This document shows positions 1 to 5,279 of a DNA stretch of 5,956 bases, piece after piece. The position numbers and the translations under genes were made by a program. Source of the DNA: Desulfofustis sp. (lineage in GTDB: Bacteria > Desulfobacterota > Desulfobulbia > Desulfobulbales > Desulfocapsaceae); contig JARFQM010000133.1 in NCBI GenBank assembly GCA_029287755.1, positions 1 to 5,956 on the forward strand. Reading direction: 5' to 3'. The notes under the pieces are model-generated. The model searched no databases, had not been told where the DNA came from, and was given only the letters and a program-made list of their open reading frames with translations. Every line of letters begins with the position of its first letter. Position 1 is the first letter of the stretch.

Positions 1-787
1 GGTGAACGCTGCGCTTGCGCCTGGCTTCTTCAACCGCCTCGGGAAGCACAACGCCGACCAGCCGGTCATCGGCATCCACCACCGGTACGCCGAACAGGTC
101 GTGCTCCTCAAAAAAATTACGCAGATCCTCGAGCGTGGCATCGACCGTAACCTTTAGCGGCGTGCTGATCATCACCTGCTGCAACAAAGATGCGTGATTC
201 AGGAACAGGAGATCGTGCATGCGCAACACGCCGCAGAGCCGCCCCTCCTGGTCAGTCACATAAAGGTACTGGACATGGTAATCGACGTACTCCTGCCGGT
301 TGGCTTGCAAATCAGCGTGGACATCATGAATCTTCTGATCAACCAAGTAATCGAGGTATTCCGAGATCATCAGGCCGCCGGCCGTGTCGGCCGGATACTC
401 GAGAAACTGCCGCGCTTCTTCGGCTTCCTCGGGGTCCATCTCGTCAATGATCGCCTGGGCGTCCTCGTCATCCAGTTCGCCCAGCAGGTCGGCAACGTGA
501 TCGCTGTCCAGCTCCCCGAGAATCGCGGCGGCCTGTTCGGGGGACAGTTCTTCGATCAGGTCGGCGGCCTGGGTGTCGGAGATGTCTTCAATGACTTCGG
601 CCGCATCGACCGGGTTCAGCATGGAGAAAAGTCTGCCCTGCTCTTCCATGCGCAGGCGCGAGATGGCCAGCGCCGTGTCCATCGGGTTGATGCTATTCAG
701 AAAATCGAGCAGCTGTGTGCTGTCTCCTGCTTCGACGAGCTCCAGCAGCCGTTCCCAGGGCTTCTTTATCAGATCAACTTCGGTCAT
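1..787 (-). CDS. mgtE: Magnesium channel MgtE, N-terminal part (gene cut by the window start)
   Basis: MgtE is an inner-membrane Mg2+-selective channel whose cytoplasmic domains sense Mg2+ and close the pore when Mg2+ is plentiful. Reading leftwards from the ATG at 787-785 gives 262 uninterrupted codons. Residues ~10-128 are the helical, strongly acidic MgtE N domain, with repeated D/E-rich turns such as GELDDEDAQ (103-111) and DEMDPEEAEE (115-124). The family signature YPADTAGGLM is at 131-140. Two CBS units follow (about 135-197 and 200-258), with core strands QYLYVTDQEGRLCGVL and FGVPVVDADDRLVGVV. The family is about 450 residues long, so the five-helix membrane domain lies outside the window. 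The start is fixed by a good ribosome binding site, TGGAGGA, 6-7 bases upstream. It lies downstream of the M20 hydrolase gene on the same strand, 103 bases away, so it may be cotranscribed. Family assignment is firm; transport itself cannot be judged from this part. Confidence 0.94.
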   Translation of the reverse strand, partial: MTEVDLIKKPWERLLELVEAGDSTQLLDFLNSINPMDTALAISRLRMEEQGRLFSMLNPVDAAEVIEDISDTQAADLIEELSPEQAAAILGELDSDHVADLLGELDDEDAQAIIDEMDPEEAEEARQFLEYPADTAGGLMISEYLDYLVDQKIHDVHADLQANRQEYVDYHVQYLYVTDQEGRLCGVLRMHDLLFLNHASLLQQVMISTPLKVTVDATLEDLRNFFEEHDLFGVPVVDADDRLVGVVLPEAVEEARRKRSVH

Positions 788-793
788 CTCGAA

Positions 794-800
794 TCCTCCA
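794..800 (-). promoter_or_regulatory. Ribosome binding site of mgtE
   Basis: TGGAGGA on the minus strand, six bases before the ATG at 787-785. It is a near-consensus Shine-Dalgarno sequence and decides the mgtE start. Confidence 0.8.
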
Positions 801-810
801 GGGTGGTCAG

Positions 811-841
811 GGCCGGTTTGAGAGAGGCCGGTATTGAGAGA
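811..841. repeat. Short imperfect tandem repeat in the mgtE leader
   Basis: Two adjacent copies of GGCCGGT(T/AT)TGAGAGA: a 15-base copy at 811-825 and a 16-base copy at 826-841 with one inserted base. They lie between the M20 hydrolase gene and mgtE. This may be a simple local duplication or a pair of protein binding sites; nothing shows which. Confidence 0.6.
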
Positions 842-853
842 CATCCCAATACC
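830..853 (-). other. Small inverted repeat in the mgtE leader
   Basis: GGTATTG (830-836) and its exact reverse complement CAATACC (847-853) are separated by 10 bases, so leader RNA on either strand could form a 7-bp hairpin. There is no T-run after it on either strand, so it is not an intrinsic terminator. It overlaps the second copy of the tandem repeat. It could be an operator or chance pairing. Confidence 0.35.
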
Positions 854-890
854 ATCGGACATGGACAAAACATAAAAGGATTAACCAGGG

Positions 891-2024
891 TCAGTCAACG
901 CAGCTCAAACAGAGTGCCGCATAGATCCGTGCCGCCGCTTCGACCTCCGAGAGCGAGGTCTGCTCATCGGCAGTGTGGGCGGTTTCCAGTGAGCCCGGGC
1001 CGAGAATCATCGGCCGACAGCCGGCACCGAAAAACAAGTTGCCGTCCGAATGGGAACGAAAAGGGCTGAATCGCAGCGGCTGGTTGAGTTGCGTATAAAC
1101 ATCTTCCAGGATTCCGGAGAAGCTGCCGAACTCATCAAGAGCATAGCCCTGTGATGAGAAGTCAAAGGACAGTGAGAGATTCAGCCCAGGGATCAGGGCC
1201 TCTGCCTTACCAACGCATGCGCGGATCGACTCCTGGACAGACACAGGGTTCATTCCCGGCGGCAAATGCAGGTCAATGTAGGTTTCACACTGATCGGGTA
1301 CCACAAAACCAGCACGTGACGAACTCATTTCCCGGATCGAATAGACGATCTGCGTGCTGTCTCGCTTAAACAGAGGTTCATTGCCGAGCAAGAGCAGGAA
1401 GCGCAGCATCGACTCGACCGCATTGTGCCCCAGCTCGGGCAACGATGAATGAATGCGGCGCCCTTGAGTGGTCAGGGCCACCTCGAGATAACCGTAATGG
1501 CTCAGGCATGGCGACAACGAGGTAGGCTCTCCGATCACCACCCAGGGCGGCTGGTTTTCTTCAAGGAACTTGGCACTACCGTCACCATTTTCCTCCTCGC
1601 CGACGACGAACAGCAGTCCGACGGGAGGGCACTGGTCTTCTGGCAGTGTCGCCAGCGCCAGCCAGGCCTCCAACATCGCCGTACAGCCGCCCTTCATGTC
1701 TGCGGCGCCGAGGCCACGCAAGACCCCCCACTCCTCTTCGGCGCCATATTCTTCCAGGTTCCAAGCCGGCACCGTATCGACGTGCCCGACCATGATCAGC
1801 CTTGGGACACCCTCCCCCATGGTGGCAAACAGGTTGTAACGTTCATCCTCGACAACCTGCCTGGTTACCGCGAGACCAGCAGCTTCGAGCCGGCCCTGGA
1901 TGTAGAGCTGGATGTCCTCTTCTTTTCCCGAGGGAGAGTAGATATCAACCATCTCGATCAAGGTCTGGCGAACACGTTCGCTGCCGATGACATCCCAGAC
2001 TTTTTCCAGCAGAACCTGATTCAT
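891..2024 (-). CDS. M20-family metallohydrolase (ArgE/DapE/carboxypeptidase G2-like deacylase or peptidase)
   Basis: A 377-residue cytoplasmic di-metal hydrolase that should cleave an amide bond, as ArgE (N-acetylornithine), DapE (N-succinyl-diaminopimelate), LysK and carboxypeptidase G2 do. All catalytic positions are visible. GHVDTVP carries metal ligand H81 and D83. GAADMKGG carries bridging D109. GEEENGDG carries the general base E143 and ligand E144. IGEPTS carries E166, and ETAHTADE carries the last ligand H350. The dimerisation ('lid') domain spans about 175-290 and has the expected RIHSSLPELGHNA with H192. Length is normal and there is no signal peptide. Its ATG overlaps the stop of the GNAT gene in an ATGA, so both are probably made together. 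An acetyltransferase beside a deacylase suggests an N-acyl amino acid or peptide substrate, but the sequence does not separate ArgE, DapE, LysK and peptidase activities. Family certain, substrate unknown. Confidence 0.93.
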   Translation of the reverse strand: MNQVLLEKVWDVIGSERVRQTLIEMVDIYSPSGKEEDIQLYIQGRLEAAGLAVTRQVVEDERYNLFATMGEGVPRLIMVGHVDTVPAWNLEEYGAEEEWGVLRGLGAADMKGGCTAMLEAWLALATLPEDQCPPVGLLFVVGEEENGDGSAKFLEENQPPWVVIGEPTSLSPCLSHYGYLEVALTTQGRRIHSSLPELGHNAVESMLRFLLLLGNEPLFKRDSTQIVYSIREMSSSRAGFVVPDQCETYIDLHLPPGMNPVSVQESIRACVGKAEALIPGLNLSLSFDFSSQGYALDEFGSFSGILEDVYTQLNQPLRFSPFRSHSDGNLFFGAGCRPMILGPGSLETAHTADEQTSLSEVEAAARIYAALCLSCVD

Positions 2025-2533
2025 GATTTGCGAGGAGCCCTTCTCCTGGTCTTTTTGGCCAGGTTGAGAGTCATGTAGACATGCTTCTGGACATTGCCGA
2101 AACCGTGCTTTTCAAAAAAACGGATTCCGGCTTCGTTGTCCGCGTCGGTGTCGATAATGACCATGCGCACGCCCTGTTCCATCATGCGTTTTTTGATTTC
2201 GTTGAACAGGCCGTCACCGACGCCCTTTTTCTGCAACCCGGGGCGCACACCGATCCAGACCAGGTAGCCGTATTTCCATGCGGAATTGGTCTTCTCGACG
2301 GTGGTGCCGAGGGCAAAGCCGACGATTTCGTCTTCAAGCTCTGCCACCAGACAGAGCTCGCTATCGGAGTTGTACAGCGTGGTGATCTCGTACTCATCCC
2401 AGGTACGGTACATGCTGGGGGAATAATCGGATGTAAACAACTGCTCGCCAAGGTGGAAAACCTCGGCAAAGTCATCAATCGTTATCTCTCTGATATATAG
2501 GGTATCATCCGTTTCGATCTGGTTTTCGTCCAT
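2021..2533 (-). CDS. GNAT-family N-acetyltransferase (RimI-like fold)
   Basis: A 170-residue single-domain GNAT enzyme, expected to move an acyl group from acyl-CoA to an amine. The N-terminal strand LYIREITIDDFAEV (12-25) is the usual start of the fold. Motif A is VRPGLQKKGVG (96-106), which supplies the Q/R-x-x-G-x-G pyrophosphate loop (Q101, G104, G106). Motif B is NEAGIRFFEKHGF (133-145), the helix and 'HGF' turn typical of RimI-like members. The last eleven residues (KKTRRRAPRKS) are very basic; much of that tail is encoded by the purine-rich stretch that serves the next gene. The start is ATG at 2533-2531, since a TAG closes the same frame 24 bases upstream; the best ribosome binding site, AGGGAG (2548-2553), is a long 14 bases away. 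The gene heads the leftward unit and overlaps the M20 hydrolase gene by four bases. The acceptor could be a protein N-terminus, an amino acid or a polyamine; nothing here decides it. Confidence 0.92.
   Translation of the reverse strand: MDENQIETDDTLYIREITIDDFAEVFHLGEQLFTSDYSPSMYRTWDEYEITTLYNSDSELCLVAELEDEIVGFALGTTVEKTNSAWKYGYLVWIGVRPGLQKKGVGDGLFNEIKKRMMEQGVRMVIIDTDADNEAGIRFFEKHGFGNVQKHVYMTLNLAKKTRRRAPRKS
2033..2047 (-). promoter_or_regulatory. Hairpin over the ribosome binding site of the M20 hydrolase gene
   Basis: Inside the end of the GNAT gene the minus strand reads AGGAG-AAGGG-CTCCT: a perfect 5-bp stem with a 5-base loop, ending 9 bases before the hydrolase ATG. The only Shine-Dalgarno-like bases for that start (AGGAG, AAGGG) are in its stem and loop. 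Ribosomes finishing the GNAT gene would melt it, which fits translational coupling through the ATGA overlap. The stem is short and untested. Confidence 0.45.
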
Positions 2534-2547
2534 GATGTCTTGTTTGT

Positions 2548-2553
2548 CTCCCT
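2548..2553 (-). promoter_or_regulatory. Probable ribosome binding site of the GNAT gene, at unusual spacing
   Basis: AGGGAG on the minus strand is the only good Shine-Dalgarno match before the GNAT ATG (2533-2531), but the gap is 14 bases instead of the usual 5-9. A TAG within it (2554-2552) blocks any earlier in-frame start. Initiation may be weak. Confidence 0.5.
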
Positions 2554-2737
2554 AAGCAGTTCTTTTGGTAGCTTCTGAGCCCACATGATTGCACGTTTCG
2601 ACAAATTGTAAATCAAAATCTTGAGTAGGCAGAGCTTGATTTTTATCTGTCAGGGCCAATCGACCGGAAAGAATTCGACCTCTATACCGAGGCGATTTTT
2701 CTTTTATTAGGTGACATACTTCACTATGATATTTCAC
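2552..2737 (-). CDS. Doubtful small reading frame, 61 codons, unknown
   Basis: A GTG-started frame of 61 codons runs leftwards and ends at the TAG that overlaps the GNAT gene's presumed ribosome binding site. I recognise no family. It is rich in charged residues (KEKSPRYRGR near residues 12-21) and has no membrane segment or signal peptide. No convincing ribosome binding site precedes the GTG (only an A-run), and the weak promoter candidate for the GNAT gene lies inside it. Its position just ahead of the GNAT gene would suit a leader peptide, but chance in an AT-rich spacer, or the remnant of a lost gene, is at least as likely. Confidence 0.15.
   Translation of the reverse strand: MKYHSEVCHLIKEKSPRYRGRILSGRLALTDKNQALPTQDFDLQFVETCNHVGSEATKRTA
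2588..2616 (-). promoter_or_regulatory. Weak candidate sigma-70 promoter for the GNAT-M20 unit
   Basis: On the minus strand TTGATT (2616-2611), a 17-base spacer and TGCAAT (2593-2588): four of six matches in each box with ideal spacing. Transcription would start near 2581, leaving a leader of about 48 bases. Other weak pairs exist in this AT-rich stretch, so this is only the best candidate by eye. Confidence 0.25.
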
Positions 2738-2806
2738 TTTTTACATCGGTTTGACAAGCTATTGAAAAGACAGCCTCTAGTCGAATGTATTACAGTTAAA
2801 GTACGC

Positions 2807-2812
2807 TATAAT
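2807..2812 (+). promoter_or_regulatory. -10 box of the promoter for the retropepsin-rimK operon
   Basis: A perfect TATAAT at 2807-2812. Predicted transcription start is near 2819, giving a 20-base leader that contains just the ribosome binding site of the first gene. At 17 bases upstream the -35 position (AATGTA, 2784-2789) is poor and there is no extended TG, so an activator may help. The tight fit with the start at 2839 is the main support. Confidence 0.5.
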
Positions 2813-2822
2813 TGCATAAGTT

Positions 2823-2833
2823 AAAGGACAGGA
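2823..2833 (+). promoter_or_regulatory. Ribosome binding site deciding the start of the retropepsin-like gene
   Basis: AAAGGA (2823-2828) and AGGA (2830-2833) lie 10 and 5 bases before the ATG at 2839. They favour that ATG over the in-frame TTG at 2812, which sits at the edge of the -10 box and would lie upstream of the predicted transcript start. Confidence 0.65.
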
Positions 2834-2838
2834 ACGAA

Positions 2839-3297
2839 ATGGCTCCCCTGAATATTGGCTGGCGCGAATGGCTGGCTCTCCCAATGCTGCAGATTCCGGC
2901 GATCAAGGCAAAAATTGATACCGGCGCACGAACCTCAGCACTGCATGCCTTTTTTGTCGAGCCTTTTGAAAGAGACGGTACCCAGATGGTACGGTTCGGT
3001 GTGCATCCGCTGCAGAAGCGCCTCGACCTGGAAATCATCTGCGAAGCCCCGGTCAAGGATTATAGAGCGGTCAGTGACTCGGGTGGTCATCGAGAGATGC
3101 GCTATGTGATCGAGACAGAGGTTGCGCTCGGCGATCAAAAAAAACGCATAGAGATGACATTAACCAACCGCGACAACATGAGATTCCGCATGCTGCTCGG
3201 ACGTACGGCGATGGCAGGAATGTCCGTGTTACCGGACAAGTCCTATCTGACTGGCCGGATTAAATATAAATACTCCCCGAGAGAGAGGGCTTCATGA
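2839..3297 (+). CDS. Retropepsin-like protein of the 'ATP-dependent zinc protease' family (RimB-like, PF05618)
   Basis: A 152-residue cytoplasmic protein of the family usually annotated 'putative ATP-dependent zinc protease' or 'RimK/LysX family protein'; the member beside rimK in Pseudomonas is called RimB. The family signature opens the protein: [10 protein letters not shown] (6-15), then [18 protein letters not shown] (27-30) is the aspartic-protease active-site motif of retropepsins, and MLLGR near the C-terminus matches the hydrophobic-hydrophobic-Gly element of that fold. Also typical are [10 protein letters not shown] and [13 protein letters not shown]. There is no HExxH and no ATP-binding loop, so the usual name is misleading. 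One-domain retropepsins act as dimers. Length is normal for the family. It is the first gene of the rightward operon, with a promoter 27 bases upstream, and overlaps rimK by ATGA. Role inferred: trimming or regulating RimK products; no cleavage activity can be shown from sequence. Confidence 0.92.
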   Translation: MAPLNIGWREWLALPMLQIPAIKAKIDTGARTSALHAFFVEPFERDGTQMVRFGVHPLQKRLDLEIICEAPVKDYRAVSDSGGHREMRYVIETEVALGDQKKRIEMTLTNRDNMRFRMLLGRTAMAGMSVLPDKSYLTGRIKYKYSPRERAS

Positions 3298-4199
3298 AGA
3301 TTGCCATTATTTCCAGGAACCCCAAACTCTACTCGCCCAGCCGCATGGTCGAGGAAGCCGAAGCGATGGGACACGAGATCCGTGTGATCGATCCGCTGCT
3401 CTGCTACATGACGATTGCCAGCCAACGACCGACGATCCATTACAAAGGGGAAGAATTGACTGGTTTTGATGCCATCATCCCCCGCATCGGCGCCTCGATC
3501 ACCTTTTACGGCACCGCTGTGGTGCGCCAGTTCGAGATGATGAACGTCTACAGTGTCAATGAATCAGTTGCGATCAGTCGCTCACGAGACAAGCTGCGCA
3601 GCCTGCAGCTGCTGGCCCGCAAGGGCATCGGTCTACCAATCACCGGTTTTGCCCATTCGACGAAATACACCAAGGACCTGATCGAGCTGGCCGGCGGCGC
3701 TCCGCTGGTGATCAAGCTGCTGGAGGGGACCCAGGGGATCGGCGTGGTGCTTGCCGAGACCGACAAGGCCTCCGAGAGCGTCATCGAAGCGTTCCGGGGC
3801 TTGAAACAGAATATCCTGGTCCAGGAGTTCATCAAAGAGGCCGGCGGCGCCGATATCCGCTGCTTAGTGATCGGCGACAAGGTCGTGGCGGCAATGAAAC
3901 GCCAGGGGGCCGAAGGCGAGTTCCGATCTAACCTGCACCGCGGCGGCAATGCGGTCGTTGCAAGACTGAACCCGCAAGAACGGCTGACTGCTGTACGCGC
4001 TGCCAGGATTATGGGCCTCAACGTGGCCGGCGTCGACCTGCTCCGGTCCAATCACGGGCCGGTCATCATGGAAGTCAATTCTTCTCCGGGCCTTAGAGGG
4101 ATCGAGCAGGCGACCGAGAAAAATGTGGCCGGCATGATCATTGATTTCATCGAGAAGCAGGCCAAGCCGGGCAAGACCAGGACCAGGGGACAGGGATGA
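3294..4199 (+). CDS. rimK: ATP-grasp L-glutamate ligase RimK (ribosomal protein S6 modification protein)
   Basis: RimK joins glutamate residues to a carboxylate acceptor using ATP and Mg2+; in E. coli it extends the C-terminus of ribosomal protein S6 and can also make poly-alpha-glutamate. The 301-residue product has the length of the E. coli enzyme and follows it almost motif for motif: [14 protein letters not shown] (1-14), [35 protein letters not shown]. Nucleotide and metal residues of the ATP-grasp domain (~104-287) are all present: K100, K141 in [13 protein letters not shown]178-F179, D187, R189, R211-S-N213, and Mg2+ ligands D248, E260 and N262 (MEVNSSPGL). The C-terminal tail ([11 protein letters not shown]) is basic. 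The gene overlaps its neighbours by ATGA on both sides; purine-rich GAGAGAGGG (3281-3289) serves its start. Related ligases (LysX, NAAG synthetase) share the fold, but the match to RimK proper is strong. Acceptor here unproven. Confidence 0.96.
   Translation: MKIAIISRNPKLYSPSRMVEEAEAMGHEIRVIDPLLCYMTIASQRPTIHYKGEELTGFDAIIPRIGASITFYGTAVVRQFEMMNVYSVNESVAISRSRDKLRSLQLLARKGIGLPITGFAHSTKYTKDLIELAGGAPLVIKLLEGTQGIGVVLAETDKASESVIEAFRGLKQNILVQEFIKEAGGADIRCLVIGDKVVAAMKRQGAEGEFRSNLHRGGNAVVARLNPQERLTAVRAARIMGLNVAGVDLLRSNHGPVIMEVNSSPGLRGIEQATEKNVAGMIIDFIEKQAKPGKTRTRGQG
4185..4190 (+). promoter_or_regulatory. Ribosome binding site of the AstE/AspA-like gene inside the end of rimK
   Basis: AGGGGA lies five bases before the ATG at 4196 and within the last codons of rimK. 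It supports the ATGA-overlap start and explains part of the Arg/Gly-rich RimK tail. Confidence 0.7.
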
Positions 4200-5227
4200 A
4201 ACGACAACCACCTTTCACTCTGGGCAAGGGTGCTGTCCCTGCCGGAGAGCGGGCCACCATCGAGCTGCCGATGGCACGCCTTTACACGCATTCGGAAATG
4301 AGTCTGCCGGTACACGTGGTGCATGGCAAACAGACCGGCCCGACCCTGTTCGTCAGCGCCGCAATCCATGGGGACGAAATCAACGGCGTCGAGATTATTC
4401 GCCGCCTGTTGCGCAACCGGAGTATCAACCGGATCAAGGGCACCTTGCTCGCGATCCCGGTGGTCAACCCGTACGGCTTTATTCAGCGCTCCCGTTACCT
4501 GCCCGACCGGCGCGACCTGAATCGGTCTTTCCCCGGTTCACCGACGGGGTCTCTCGCCAGCCGGATCGCCCACCTGTTCATGCAGGAGATCGTCTGCCGC
4601 AGCACGCACGGCATCGACATCCACACCGGCTCGAACTACCGTAGCAACCTGCCTCAGATTCGTACCGACCTGGAAGATGATGAGAACCTGCGCATGGCGA
4701 GCGCATTTGGCACACCGATGATCATCCACTCAGGAATCAGGGACGGTTCTCTCCGTGAAGCGGTAACCGAACACGGGATTCCCGTCCTTTTGTACGAGGC
4801 CGGCGAAGCCCTTTATTTCAACGAATCAGCGATTCGTTCCGGAGTCCGCGGGATCGTCAATGTCATGCGGACGATCGGCATGCTGCCAAGGAGTCGCAAA
4901 GCCCGCGGCCAGGAACCGCTCATCGCTGAAAAAACCAGCTGGGTCAGGGCGCCGAGAAGCGGGGTCTTTTTTAAAAAGGCGACGCTCGGCAGCCTGGTGC
5001 ATAAAGGCGATACTCTCGGTATCATCAACGACCCGTTGGGGTATGAAAGCGAACAGATCCAGGCCCCCTTTACCGGCGTGATTATTGGTCAACTGACTTT
5101 ACCGCTGGTCCACGAAGGTGACGCCCTGGTCCACCTGGCCAAAGTCGCCGATCTGGATGAAGCAGAAGTCACTCTCGATGATTATGCGTCAACCCTGACC
5201 GAGGAAGACTTCGGGCTGGAACGTTGA
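4196..5227 (+). CDS. Succinylglutamate desuccinylase/aspartoacylase (AstE/AspA) family zinc hydrolase
   Basis: A 343-residue member of the M14-like AstE/AspA family, which hydrolyses the amide bond of N-acyl amino acids. Zinc ligands are H58 and E61 in [10 protein letters not shown] and H143 in [17 protein letters not shown] (107-114) holds the N109-R110 pair that binds substrate carboxylate in aspartoacylase, and E201 in LLYEAGE is the likely catalytic glutamate. NPYGF (91-95) is also typical. After the catalytic domain (~25-230), residues ~247-316 form the beta-rich C-terminal domain of the family ([28 protein letters not shown]), and the tail is acidic. No signal peptide. The ATG overlaps the rimK stop. 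AstE/AspA-like genes next to rimK are known from other genomes and were proposed to process RimK-type amide products. True AstE is unlikely, as no arginine-succinyltransferase pathway genes are near. DoeB-like N-acetyl-diaminobutyrate deacetylases are another relative. Confidence 0.93.
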   Translation: MKRQPPFTLGKGAVPAGERATIELPMARLYTHSEMSLPVHVVHGKQTGPTLFVSAAIHGDEINGVEIIRRLLRNRSINRIKGTLLAIPVVNPYGFIQRSRYLPDRRDLNRSFPGSPTGSLASRIAHLFMQEIVCRSTHGIDIHTGSNYRSNLPQIRTDLEDDENLRMASAFGTPMIIHSGIRDGSLREAVTEHGIPVLLYEAGEALYFNESAIRSGVRGIVNVMRTIGMLPRSRKARGQEPLIAEKTSWVRAPRSGVFFKKATLGSLVHKGDTLGIINDPLGYESEQIQAPFTGVIIGQLTLPLVHEGDALVHLAKVADLDEAEVTLDDYASTLTEEDFGLER

Positions 5228-5260
5228 CGATCAACGGTGAACGGGTTCGACTTCCAGCGC

Positions 5261-5267
5261 AGAGGAG
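5261..5267 (+). promoter_or_regulatory. Ribosome binding site of corA, at long spacing
   Basis: AGAGGAG ends 12 bases before the ATG at 5280. No other in-frame start codon lies between them, so the ATG is kept. The 52-base gap from the previous gene shows no terminator and no clear promoter, so corA is probably read from the rimK operon. Confidence 0.6.
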
Positions 5268-5279
5268 TTCATAAAAGTT

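Larger units (their letters stand above)
2534..2838. other. AT-richer divergent intergenic region carrying promoters for both gene blocks
   Basis: About 305 bases between the two divergent transcription units, visibly richer in A/T than the genes around it. It contains a perfect TATAAT for the rightward genes (2807-2812), a weak leftward promoter candidate (2588-2616) and a doubtful leftward reading frame (2552-2737). A TTCACT direct repeat occurs at 2720-2725 and 2733-2738 within short palindromic half-sites (GTGA/TCAC, CATA/TATG, 2711-2728), a possible operator. A TTGACA at 2751-2756 has no -10 box at a usual distance. TTGAAA (2762-2767), 18 bases, TGTATT (2786-2791) is a second, weaker rightward option. 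I see no tRNA, known riboswitch or terminator here. Confidence 0.7.

Noticed and set aside
788..890. M-box type Mg2+ riboswitch before mgtE
   Set aside because: The gap is 103 bases, shorter than the usual M-box, and I see only one 7-bp hairpin, not the multi-helix structure that element needs.
194..1069. A 291-codon open frame on the plus strand
   Set aside because: It runs antisense to mgtE and into the end of the M20 gene. The minus strand there encodes unmistakable MgtE motifs, and the plus-strand product resembles no family.
1449..2078. A 209-codon open frame on the plus strand
   Set aside because: It is the complement of the M20 hydrolase gene, whose metal-site motifs are all intact; the open frame follows from its codon use.
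2679..2710. Possible terminator: CCTC/GAGG stem followed by T-rich sequence
   Set aside because: The stem is only 4 bp and no rightward gene ends upstream of it, so there is nothing for it to terminate.
2751..2756. Perfect TTGACA as a -35 box for the rightward operon
   Set aside because: No acceptable -10 box occurs 16-18 bases downstream (CCTCTA at 17), and the TATAAT at 2807 is 50 bases away, too far to pair with it.
2812..2838. TTG at 2812 as the start of the retropepsin-like gene
   Set aside because: It overlaps the end of the -10 box, has no ribosome binding site and precedes the predicted transcript start; the ATG at 2839 has good spacing to AGGA.
3294..4199. LysX/lysine-biosynthesis or NAAG-type ligase instead of RimK
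   Set aside because: The N-terminal and nucleotide-site sequences follow E. coli RimK nearly word for word at matching residue numbers, and no LysW or other AAA-pathway lysine genes are present.
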